Part shown: positions 6,638 through 12,360 of the stretch, piece by piece
Layout of the letters: each line of letters opens with the position of its first letter
Numbering within the stretch: position 1 is the first letter of the stretch
From: Nitratifractor sp.
GTDB lineage: Bacteria > Campylobacterota > Campylobacteria > Campylobacterales > Sulfurovaceae
Assembly: GCA_015485845.1 (NCBI GenBank)
Contig: WFSU01000018.1
Location: 1-12,360 of the forward strand
Length of the DNA: 12,360 nt
Direction of reading: 5' to 3'
Position numbers and translations under genes: made by a program
The notes under the pieces: model-generated
What the model was told of the DNA's origin: nothing
Database searches by the model: none
The model's input: only the letters and a program-made list of their open reading frames with translations

Positions 6638-8285
6638 AAGGTATGAGTTCTCCTCGTTTGAGTTTGGGGATGATGTCCCGTTGGATTTTGTTGCGAATGT
6701 AGCTTTTTTGGGCGAAGGGGATACTGGGATCGCGCATCACCTGCTGAAAACGCCGACGGTAATACATCTCCAACTGCTTCAGAAGTGCCTGTCGGAGCTC
6801 CTCTTCACTTAAAAGTGGGATCCGATCGTTCATGCTAAGGTGCAGCACAGCCGGGTGTTCCATCTCTCCGCGCATCAGCGCCTCCATCGCTTCCCGGTAG
6901 GCTCCGACCATGTCGATCCCGATCACATCCATCACCTCATCGATCAGGCGGGGCTCTTCGATGAGGGTACGCAGAATACTCTGCCACTCCGGATCCTCCT
7001 GTCGCTGCTGCGTCTCCTCGAAACGTTGGCGTACCGTGCTGTTGTCCCGGTTGCCGCCAAACAATCCCGGAGAGACCCCTAGCTGCGTCGCGGCCAGCGG
7101 GACAAACGTCTCCTGCATTAGCGGTGAGAGGGAGGCGAGGAAACTTTTCATCCCCCCGAAGGCTGCTTCCTTCTGCGTCGGGTTGGCCAGATCGTACATC
7201 CCGGCGATCTGCTCCAGGACAAAAGGGATGAGCGGTTTGGCGCCCCGCAGGAGTCCATCGACTTTCTCCACCTGCCCGGCGGCGATCATATCAGCCGGAT
7301 CCTGCCCATCCGGGAAGAGCACCACCCCCCCGTCGAAACTGTGCGCCGAGAGGAGTCGGGCGGCCTTGAGCGCAGCAGCCACCCCGGCTTTGTCACCGTC
7401 GTAGGCGAGGATCACCCGGGGCTCTCCTTTGTGCAGCAGCGGCAGGTGCTCGGCAGTGAGTGCCGTCCCCAGTGTCGCAACGGCCGTCGTGAAACCTGCC
7501 TGATGGAACATGATCACATCGAGGTACCCTTCGCAGACGATGAGCTCTTTTTTCTTGTAGATGTCCTCTTTGGCGCGTTGGTAGCCATACAGTAGACGCG
7601 ACTTGTTGAATAGTTTGGTCTGGGGAGAGTTGATGTATTTGGCCGGATGGTTCGTTGTCGTCCGCCCCCCAAACCCCACGATCGACCCGCCGGGAGCATA
7701 GATGGGGAATGTGATCCGCTGGTGAAGCCGGGCGTAGTAGTCCCCCCGCTCCCCCCGGGCGATGATACCGGCCTCTTCGACCTTGGGCATCGGGAGTGCC
7801 TGTGAGCGAAGGAAGCCCATCACCGCCCCGGCTTCAGGAACGTACCCGACGCCAAATGCTTCAAGCGATGACTGAGAGATCCCACGATCTTTGAGGTATT
7901 GCTGGGCATCGCTGTTGTGATCGAGATTGGATCGGTACCACTTTTGGACGATCTCGAGTACTCGTTTGGCATCGCTGTAGTCGCTGCTCCCTTTTGTGTA
8001 TTGTAGGGAGAAGTTGTACATGGATGCCAGTTTCTCGATCGCCTCAGGATAGGTGAGCTTCTCGATCTCCATCACAAACTTGATCGCATCCCCGCCAACA
8101 CCGCACCCAAAACAGTGGTAAAACTGCTTGGTTGGACTCACCACGAAACTTGGGGTTTTTTCACCGTGGAATGGGCAGTTGGCTTTGAAACTCGCCCCGG
8201 CTTTTTTGAGCTCGACGTAGTTGCCGATCACGTCAACAATGTCAATGGTATTTTTGAGCGCGTCAATGGAGCTGTTGTCTATCAT
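6615..8285 (-). CDS. dnaG: DNA primase
   Basis: DnaG makes the RNA primers for chromosome replication and is recruited by the replicative helicase. The 556-residue protein shows the N-terminal zinc-binding domain (C37, H40, C58, C61 in CPFH and HCFGC), then the TOPRIM core with catalytic E252 (CEGYLDV), D296 and D298 (AYDGDKAG) and GQDPAD (327-332), and a diverged C-terminal helicase-binding region from about 435. The length is normal for Campylobacterota. The frame extends 29 codons upstream, but I place the start at the ATG at 8285, giving the family's MIDNSSIDALK N-terminus. No ribosome site precedes it; a minus-strand TATAAT at 8298-8293 would start transcription within a base or two of the ATG, so the message may be leaderless. 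Its end overlaps the PP-loop gene. Confidence 0.97.
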   Translation of the reverse strand: MIDNSSIDALKNTIDIVDVIGNYVELKKAGASFKANCPFHGEKTPSFVVSPTKQFYHCFGCGVGGDAIKFVMEIEKLTYPEAIEKLASMYNFSLQYTKGSSDYSDAKRVLEIVQKWYRSNLDHNSDAQQYLKDRGISQSSLEAFGVGYVPEAGAVMGFLRSQALPMPKVEEAGIIARGERGDYYARLHQRITFPIYAPGGSIVGFGGRTTTNHPAKYINSPQTKLFNKSRLLYGYQRAKEDIYKKKELIVCEGYLDVIMFHQAGFTTAVATLGTALTAEHLPLLHKGEPRVILAYDGDKAGVAAALKAARLLSAHSFDGGVVLFPDGQDPADMIAAGQVEKVDGLLRGAKPLIPFVLEQIAGMYDLANPTQKEAAFGGMKSFLASLSPLMQETFVPLAATQLGVSPGLFGGNRDNSTVRQRFEETQQRQEDPEWQSILRTLIEEPRLIDEVMDVIGIDMVGAYREAMEALMRGEMEHPAVLHLSMNDRIPLLSEEELRQALLKQLEMYYRRRFQQVMRDPSIPFAQKSYIRNKIQRDIIPKLKRGELIPYASDFTL

Positions 8286-8289
8286 GGAA

Positions 8290-8318
8290 GCGATTATAGC
8301 GAAATTCGGTATAATCGC
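8290..8318. promoter_or_regulatory. divergent dnaG/rnhA promoters inside a 29-base palindrome
   Basis: The arms GCGATTATA (8290-8298) and TATAATCGC (8310-8318) are perfect inverted repeats. The inner CGAA and TTCG also pair around A8304, so 13 of 14 positions match (8299/8309 is the exception). Each arm contains a perfect TATAAT: 8298-8293 on the minus strand for dnaG and 8310-8315 on the plus strand for rnhA. Predicted starts are near 8286 (minus) and 8322 (plus). The two promoters stand back to back and would share any protein bound at the palindrome. That it is an operator is inference; the -10 boxes and symmetry are direct observations. Confidence 0.7.
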
Positions 8319-8352
8319 CCCAAAAATATCATCACACCAACAAGGATCCACT

Positions 8353-8778
8353 GTGGCCAAAAAGCAGATCACTCTCTACTCTGACGGCTCAAGCCTGGGC
8401 AACCCCGGCCCCGGCGGCTACGGCGGTATCCTCGACTACCGGGGCAAACGGCGCGAATTCTCCGGCGGTGAACCCCACACCACCAACAACCGCATGGAGC
8501 TGCGCGGCGTCATCGAAGGGCTCAAACTCCTCAAAGAACCCTGCGACGTCACCGTCGTCAGTGACAGCAGCTATGTGGTTAAAGCGATCAACGAATGGCT
8601 CCCGGCGTGGATCAAACGCGATTTCAAAAAAGTCAAAAACCCCGATCTGTGGCGCGAATACCTCGAAGCCGCCGCCCCCCATACCATCCATGCCCAATGG
8701 GTACGCGGCCACGACGGGCACGCCGAGAATGAGCGGTGTGATGATCTGGCAAGGGGGGAGGCGGAGCGGTTTCGGTGA
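8353..8778 (+). CDS. rnhA: ribonuclease HI
   Basis: The enzyme removes RNA from RNA-DNA hybrids, including replication primers and R-loops. The 141-residue protein matches RNase HI along its length: YSDGSSLGNPGPGGYG with catalytic D11, TTNNRMEL with E49, SDSSYV with D71, VRGHDGH with H120, and NERCDDLAR with D130. I chose the GTG at 8353 because AAGGA lies six bases before it and the product starts at the normal family position; the open frame extends upstream to 8221, but that part overlaps the dnaG promoter and start. It diverges from dnaG and shares the palindromic promoter region. Pairing primase and primer-removal genes head to head makes functional sense. Confidence 0.96.
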   Translation: MAKKQITLYSDGSSLGNPGPGGYGGILDYRGKRREFSGGEPHTTNNRMELRGVIEGLKLLKEPCDVTVVSDSSYVVKAINEWLPAWIKRDFKKVKNPDLWREYLEAAAPHTIHAQWVRGHDGHAENERCDDLARGEAERFR

Positions 8779-8794
8779 AATATCAGACGTAACG

Positions 8795-8803
8795 TGCTAC
8801 TAT
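8795..8803 (+). promoter_or_regulatory. candidate extended -10 promoter of the restriction-modification locus
   Basis: TGCTACTAT fits an extended -10 (TG-n-TACTAT) and would start transcription near 8810, about 30 bases before the AAGGA ribosome site at 8841-8845. No -35 is evident. It lies in the 72-base gap after rnhA and would drive the methyltransferase, KilA-N and restriction genes as one unit. Confidence 0.4.
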
Positions 8804-8850
8804 ATTCTCCATAGTTATCAAATTTTGAGCAACAGGACACAAGGAAAGTG

Positions 8851-8933
8851 ATGGTTGGATTGACCGAGCAGGAAAAGCAGGAGATTATCCGGTATCTCGA
8901 GGCGGACAAGCCGCTGCCGGAGAAGTATCGGTT
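8851..8933 (+). pseudogene. out-of-frame N-terminus of the DNA methyltransferase gene
   Basis: An ATG at 8851, five bases after AAGGA, opens a frame encoding MVGLTEQEKQEIIRYLEADK and eight more residues ending EKYRF. From memory this is how intact methyltransferases of this family begin, and they continue LLFEDKREVELVWNG. Here that continuation is in the next frame: joining at the T run 8932-8935 needs one more T (TTT TTG in place of TTTTG). The original frame instead continues with low-complexity residues to a stop at 9076-9078. This is either a real one-base deletion or a sequencing or assembly error in a homopolymer. Confidence 0.75.
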
Positions 8934-10982
8934 TTGCTCTTTGAGGACAAGCGGGAGGTGGAGCTGGTTTGGAACGGCAAGACCGGCGAGGTCTGCAATG
9001 TCGTGCTGCCGTTTCAAACCATCGAAAACGTGGATGAACCACGGGCGGAGAAGCCGGGGGATGCGTCCCGGCAGATGAGCCTGTTTGATGAGCGGGGGCG
9101 GCAGCTGGCAGGCTGGGGCGACAACAAGCTGATCCTTTCCAGCCTCAAAAACGGCCCCCTGCGTGAAGAGATCGAGGCCCAGGGCGGGCTCAAGCTGATC
9201 TACATCGACCCGCCTTTTGACGTGGGGGCGGATTTTTCCATGGACATCGAGATCGGTGGCGATACCTTCACCAAGAAGCCCAATATCCTGGAGGAGATCG
9301 CCTACCGCGACACCTGGGGCAAGGGCGCCGACAGCTTCATCGCCATGATCTACGAGCGGCTGGTGCTGATGCGCGATCTGCTGGCCGAGGATGGCAGCAT
9401 TTATGTGCATTGTGATTGGCGGGTAAGTGGGTATCTTCGTTTGGTTTTAGATGAAGTTTTTGGAAAAAGTAATTACTGCAATGAAATAATTTGGCACTAC
9501 AGTGGGTGGAATAAAAAGCTTAGTCGATCATTTGAGAAACGGAACGACTCAATTTTTCTATACTCAAAAACGTTGTCACCAACTTTTAATTCTTATTTTA
9601 AACCTTGGGAATCAAAAGAAGCTTATGTTAAAGCGCGAAAACAAAAAGTCAGAACAGATGATAACGGAAGAGAATATGTATTGTCAGATGCAGGTGGCGG
9701 CAAGCGAATCAAGCGTTATCTTGACAAGGTTATGGATGAGGGTGTAGTCGTTGATAATGTTTGGAATTTAGATAAACTCAATAACTCTGCTACGGAAGGC
9801 ATAGGCTACCCCACCCAAAAACCCGAAGCCCTTCTTGAGCGCATCATCAAAGCCTCCTCCAACGAAGGCGACCTAATCGCCGATTTTTTCTGTGGTTCGG
9901 GTACCACCGCCGCAGTGGCCGAAAAGCTGGGGCGTAAGTGGATCGCCACCGATCTCGGGAAATTTGCCATCCACACCACCCGCAAGCGGATGATCGGAGT
10001 GCAGCGCCAGCTCAAAAAGGAGGGCAAAAACTACCGTGCTTTCGAGATCCTCAACCTCGGCAAATACGAGCGTCAGCACTTCATCGGCGTCAACCCCAAC
10101 CTGCGCGAAGAGGAGAAACAAAAACAGCTTGCGGCAAAAGAGGCGGCTTTTGTCGACCTGATCCTGCGTGCCTACAGGGCGGAGCGGGTAGAAAACTTCG
10201 CAAGTTTTTCCGGCAAACGCGCCGGGTGGATGGTGGCCATCGGGCCGGTGAACCTGCCGATTACGCGGCTTTTTGTCGAAGAGATCATCCTGGAGTGCCG
10301 CAAACGCCACATCACCCGGGCAGACATCCTCGGCTTTGAGTTTGAGATGGGGCTGTTCCCTAACGTGCTGGACGAAGCACGCGCCAAGGGGATCGACATC
10401 ACCCCCAAATACATCCCCGCCGACGTGTTCGACAAGCGAGCCGTGGAGAAAAACCAGGTGGTCTTCCATGATGTTGCCTATATCGAGGTCACACCGCATA
10501 TCACACCGGAAGAAAAAGGGGAAAGTGCCACCATCGCAGTCGAGCTGACCGATTTTTCGGTATTTTACTCTCAGGATTCGGTTGCCCATGCCGAGGAGAC
10601 GCTCAAAAAAAAGGGCAGCAAAATCGTCGTAGAAAAGGGTGAGATCATCAAGATCAGCCGCGACAAAGACGGCATCATCACCCGCGAGCAGCTCACCCGA
10701 CACTGGACTGACTGGATCGACTACTGGAGCGTGGATTTTGACTTCGAGAGCATGCGCGAGATCATCCGTGTGCGCAACCCCTATACCGGAGAGACCGAGG
10801 AGCAGTGGACGGGTGATTATGTTTTTGAAAACGAATGGCAGAGTTTCCGCACCAAAAAAGACCGCACACTGGAGTTGGTCAGCACCCCCCTCGAATGCAC
10901 ACCCGGCAGGCGCAAAATCGCCGTCAAGGTGGTGGACATCTTCGGCAACGACACCATGACCATCGTGGAGGTGTCGGTATGA
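8934..10982 (+). CDS. site-specific DNA methyltransferase, Type III Mod-like (beta class, probably N6-adenine)
   Basis: The open frame of 682 codons starts with TTG at 8934 and lacks the first 28 residues, which are out of frame upstream; restored, the protein would be about 710 residues. Motif IV is IDPPF (91-95), before motif I DFFCGSGTT (317-325), the order of beta-class amino-methyltransferases. GSIYVHCDWRVSGYLRLVLD (154-173) and GYPTQKPEALLERI (291-304) bracket the variable target-recognition region. The ~330-residue C-terminus (from about 370), ending in a beta-rich stretch, is an extension whose role I cannot assign. S-adenosylmethionine is the methyl donor, and methylation would protect host sites from the linked nuclease. 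If TTG is used, GGAG at 8919-8922 is a distant ribosome site; activity without the N-terminus is uncertain. The stop overlaps a small downstream frame (ATGA). Confidence 0.88.
   Translation: MLFEDKREVELVWNGKTGEVCNVVLPFQTIENVDEPRAEKPGDASRQMSLFDERGRQLAGWGDNKLILSSLKNGPLREEIEAQGGLKLIYIDPPFDVGADFSMDIEIGGDTFTKKPNILEEIAYRDTWGKGADSFIAMIYERLVLMRDLLAEDGSIYVHCDWRVSGYLRLVLDEVFGKSNYCNEIIWHYSGWNKKLSRSFEKRNDSIFLYSKTLSPTFNSYFKPWESKEAYVKARKQKVRTDDNGREYVLSDAGGGKRIKRYLDKVMDEGVVVDNVWNLDKLNNSATEGIGYPTQKPEALLERIIKASSNEGDLIADFFCGSGTTAAVAEKLGRKWIATDLGKFAIHTTRKRMIGVQRQLKKEGKNYRAFEILNLGKYERQHFIGVNPNLREEEKQKQLAAKEAAFVDLILRAYRAERVENFASFSGKRAGWMVAIGPVNLPITRLFVEEIILECRKRHITRADILGFEFEMGLFPNVLDEARAKGIDITPKYIPADVFDKRAVEKNQVVFHDVAYIEVTPHITPEEKGESATIAVELTDFSVFYSQDSVAHAEETLKKKGSKIVVEKGEIIKISRDKDGIITREQLTRHWTDWIDYWSVDFDFESMREIIRVRNPYTGETEEQWTGDYVFENEWQSFRTKKDRTLELVSTPLECTPGRRKIAVKVVDIFGNDTMTIVEVSV
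9418..9800 (+). other. AT-rich target-recognition region, probable recombined segment within the methyltransferase gene
   Basis: By hand count, 9421-9780 is 129/360 = 36% GC, against 75/120 = 62% in the sampled lines 9181-9240 and 9301-9360, and 70/120 = 58% in 9841-9960. The reading frame is kept throughout. The change is abrupt just after the conserved CDWRV codons and ends at the conserved GYPTQKP codons, which are the borders of the sequence-specificity region in beta-class methyltransferases. Codon choice inside also shifts toward A/T third positions. This fits replacement of the recognition domain by homologous recombination from an AT-richer relative. Confidence 0.7.
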
Positions 10983-11077
10983 GCCGGAAGGTTCAAATAC
11001 AAATGAAGCTTGAAGCGGCGTGTGGTGGTGGCGATTGCGCTACCATCTCGAAGGAGGGGCTTGATGGGCAAAAATAG
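10979..11077 (+). CDS. possible 32-residue ORF between methyltransferase and KilA-N genes
   Basis: An ATG overlapping the methyltransferase stop (ATGA at 10979-10982) opens a 32-codon frame, MSRKVQIQMKLEAACGGGDC followed by 12 more residues, ending at TAG 11075-11077, inside the start of the KilA-N gene. It may simply carry ribosomes across the gap to the strong KilA-N ribosome site, or be the remnant of another gene. It has two cysteines and a glycine run but no motif I recognise. Real expression is unproven. Confidence 0.25.
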   Translation: MSRKVQIQMKLEAACGGGDCATISKEGLDGQK

Positions 11078-11891
11078 TCAAGTGGTTGTTTTGGATGAAA
11101 CCGTCCGTATCCAAACAGCTGAGCACGGTGAGTATCTTTCGCTGACGGATATCGCCAAGTTTAAAAACCCGGATGCACCGGCGGATATCATCAAAAACTG
11201 GTTGCGCAGCCGTAGCACCATAGAACTGCTGGGATTATGGGAAAAACTGAACAATCCCGATTTTAAACTGGTCGAATTCGACCAGTTTAGATTTGCAGCC
11301 GGTGAAAACGCCTTCGTGCTTTCCCCGAAGAAATGGATCGAGTCCACGCAGGCCATCGGGCTGATTTCCAAATCAGGGAGATATGGGGGAACCTATGCCC
11401 ACAAAGACATCGCCTTTGAATTTGCCACATGGATTTCCATTGAATTCAAATTTTATCTCATCAAAGAGTTTCAACGCCTCAAAGAGATCGAACAAAAAAG
11501 TTTGGGCTGGGACATCCGCCGCAATCTGGCACGGATCAACTATCGTATCCACACCGATGCCATCAAAGGCAATCTGATTCCGCCGGAGTTGAGTGCCCGG
11601 GAGGCGAGCAGAGTATATGCCAGCGAAGCGGACGTGCTCAACATGGCACTGTTTGGACAGACTGCCGGGCAATGGCGGGACATAAACCCCGACAAGAAGG
11701 GAAACATCCGTGACTATGCCAACGGCGCACAACTGGTATGCCTGGCCAACATGGAGAGCCTCAATGCCGTCATGATCCACGAAAACATTCCGCAACCGGA
11801 GCGGCTGATACGATTGAACCGTGTGGCCAGAGAGCAGATGCGTATTTTGCTGTCTGACCCTGAAACCAGGCATATTGAAAGGGGCAGATAA
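11064..11891 (+). CDS. KilA-N domain protein inside the restriction-modification operon
   Basis: The 275-residue protein has a KilA-N type DNA-binding domain at about 15-135, with the hallmarks LSLTDIAKF (26-34), a Trp-Leu-Arg-Ser segment (46-49), GRYGGTYAHKDIAFEFATWI (105-124), and FKFYLIKEFQRLKE (128-141). The C-terminal part (NYRIHTDAIK at 159-168, ASEADVLNMALFG at 186-198, NIRDYA at 214-219, ERLIRLN) matches the second domain common to bacterial KilA-N proteins of phages and mobile loci. The frame is open from 11010, but I chose ATG 11064, six bases after a strong AAGGAGG. Its stop overlaps the start of the restriction gene (TAATG). KilA-N proteins bind DNA or RNA; here it could regulate the system, assist it, or be a separate cargo gene. 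Function in this context is unknown. Confidence 0.88.
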   Translation: MGKNSQVVVLDETVRIQTAEHGEYLSLTDIAKFKNPDAPADIIKNWLRSRSTIELLGLWEKLNNPDFKLVEFDQFRFAAGENAFVLSPKKWIESTQAIGLISKSGRYGGTYAHKDIAFEFATWISIEFKFYLIKEFQRLKEIEQKSLGWDIRRNLARINYRIHTDAIKGNLIPPELSAREASRVYASEADVLNMALFGQTAGQWRDINPDKKGNIRDYANGAQLVCLANMESLNAVMIHENIPQPERLIRLNRVAREQMRILLSDPETRHIERGR

Positions 11892-12217
11892 TGGCATTGC
11901 ATCCTGATTTTCCCAACTCCCCGCACGCCATACTCGATCCGGATATCCGCTGGTTTCCGGCAGATGAAGCACTGCGCGAAACTGGGATGGAAAAGCTGAT
12001 GCCACCGCTGGTGGCACAATTACGCAAAAAAGTAAAAACGTTTCGTGACAGCGGCTACGTGGGGGCATCCGATACCAGTAAAAGCCTGCTCAACTGGTGG
12101 TTCAAGGAGCCGCACCTGCTCTCGAATACCAACGGGTCGATGGTCGAGCTTCAGTATTATTTTTCCCAGCGTGAGGCATTGGAGACGGTCATTTATCTGT
12201 ATGACGTGGAGCCCTAA
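11891..12217 (+). pseudogene. 5' fragment of a Type III-like restriction endonuclease (Res) gene
   Basis: The 108-residue frame begins MALHPDFPNSPHAILDP and contains RWFPADEAL, KLMPPLVAQLRKKVKTFRDS, GASDTSKSLLNWWF and YYFSQREALETVIYLYDV. From memory this is the N-terminal region of the large restriction subunits (about 900-1000 residues, helicase plus nuclease, BPTD_3080-like) that pair with this methyltransferase type. Family members continue past YLYDV with a segment of the type VKDKYDLMRFDSSG and then the helicase Walker A. Here TAA follows two codons later, and no other frame downstream restores the homology before the window ends. AAAGGGG lies six bases upstream of the ATG and the start overlaps the KilA-N stop. 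As it stands it has no helicase or nuclease domain, so it is probably inactive, unless the rest lies beyond an insertion. Confidence 0.75.
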
Positions 12218-12255
12218 AAAATCCATACCCAATCACAGAATAACCACAATTGCCC

Positions 12256-12272
12256 TATAATTAGGTACCTAA
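12256..12272 (+). promoter_or_regulatory. TATAAT box overlapping a 12-base perfect palindrome
   Basis: TATAAT (12256-12261) runs directly into the perfect palindrome TTAGGTACCTAA (12261-12272), placing a potential dimer-binding site at -7 to +5 of a predicted start near 12268, a typical repressor position. It lies 39 bases after the broken restriction gene. There is no obvious -35. Operator function is inference. Confidence 0.35.
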
Positions 12273-12274
12273 GA

Positions 12275-12323
12275 GGAAGAAGCCCACCCCAAATTCTTTC
12301 ACCCATTTGGTGCAACTTCTTCC
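12275..12323. repeat. long imperfect hairpin after the broken restriction gene
   Basis: GGAAGAAG (12275-12282) pairs perfectly with CTTCTTCC (12316-12323). Inside, CACC-cc-AAAT (12285-12294) pairs with ATTTGGTG (12305-12312) with a two-base bulge, leaving a ten-base loop. No U-run follows on the plus strand (ATAAAAAA comes next), so it is not a standard terminator. It could be the sub-terminal structure of an inserted element, a leader structure of a downstream transcript, or an RNA element. The rest of 12218-12360 holds no gene I can support. Confidence 0.5.
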
Positions 12324-12344
12324 ATAAAAAACGAACAGGTTGAT

Positions 12345-12350
12345 TATAAT
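12345..12350 (+). promoter_or_regulatory. candidate -10 box at the window end
   Basis: A perfect TATAAT (context TTGATTATAATGC) would start transcription near 12357, toward whatever lies beyond the window. No -35 is visible 17 bases upstream. It suggests that a new transcription unit begins at or just past the edge. Confidence 0.4.
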
Positions 12351-12360
12351 GCAAACCCTA

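Noticed and set aside
8926..8940. Programmed -1 ribosomal frameshifting to join the methyltransferase N-terminus
   Set aside because: The context CGG TTT TGC is not a canonical slippery heptamer, and I see no downstream stem-loop or pseudoknot at the right distance. A one-base deletion or sequence error is simpler.
8571..9410. Minus-strand open frame of 279 codons across rnhA and the methyltransferase start
   Set aside because: It is antisense to conserved RNase HI and methyltransferase motifs and is probably a consequence of the high GC content there.
9873..10703. Minus-strand open frame of 276 codons opposite the methyltransferase
   Set aside because: It is antisense to the coding region containing motif I and the conserved C-terminal part; its residues (rich in Asp, Val, His, Phe) look like a reverse-strand shadow.
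11373..12068. Minus-strand open frame of 231 codons opposite KilA-N and res
   Set aside because: It is antisense to two recognisable protein families and has no ribosome site.
12275..12323. Hairpin read as an intrinsic terminator of the restriction operon
   Set aside because: No U-run follows on the plus strand and the structure is long and bulged, so I list it as a structural repeat.
1..12360. CRISPR array or tandem repeats
   Set aside because: No regularly spaced direct repeats were seen on reading the window.

Overview
The window looks like a chromosomal segment from a member of the Campylobacterota (epsilonproteobacteria). DnaG is about 556 residues and starts MIDNSS, endonuclease IV and RNase HI have the expected form, and promoters show good -10 boxes with no clear -35, which is typical of this group. 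The housekeeping genes are fairly GC-rich for the phylum, which points to a Sulfurovum/Nitratifractor-like lineage rather than Campylobacter or Helicobacter. That placement is inference from memory of protein families, not a database search.

Left part (1-3423, all minus strand) is one apparent operon read right to left: endonuclease IV (nfo), a long-chain acyl-CoA ligase, and, joined to it by an ATGA overlap, a protein cut by the window edge that I tentatively read as the N-terminal half of an AAA-family ATPase. Next come two plus-strand tRNA genes, Glu(TTC) and Ala(GGC), both with encoded CCA.

Middle part (3942-8285, all minus strand) runs, in reading order, dnaG (primase), a PP-loop tRNA-thiolation-like protein overlapping dnaG by 23 bases, a 68-residue four-cysteine protein coupled to it by ATGA, a 98-residue unknown, and a GH26-type secreted lipoprotein glycosidase. 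dnaG and the plus-strand rnhA diverge from a 67-base gap whose two -10 boxes lie in the arms of a near-perfect 29-base palindrome. The dnaG transcript is predicted to be essentially leaderless.

Right part (8851-12360, plus strand) is accessory: a Type III-like DNA modification/restriction locus in the order methyltransferase, KilA-N protein, restriction-subunit fragment. It looks damaged and mosaic. The methyltransferase N-terminus is in another reading frame (one base short in a T run). Its central target-recognition region is about 36% GC against about 60% on both sides, suggesting domain exchange. The restriction gene stops after 108 residues at a point where its family normally continues. 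After the break, the last ~140 bases hold no gene but do hold a 12-base palindrome, a long imperfect hairpin and two TATAAT boxes, possibly the edge of an inserted element. The KilA-N gene sits inside the operon with tight coupling to its neighbours, making this the most likely place for something undescribed.
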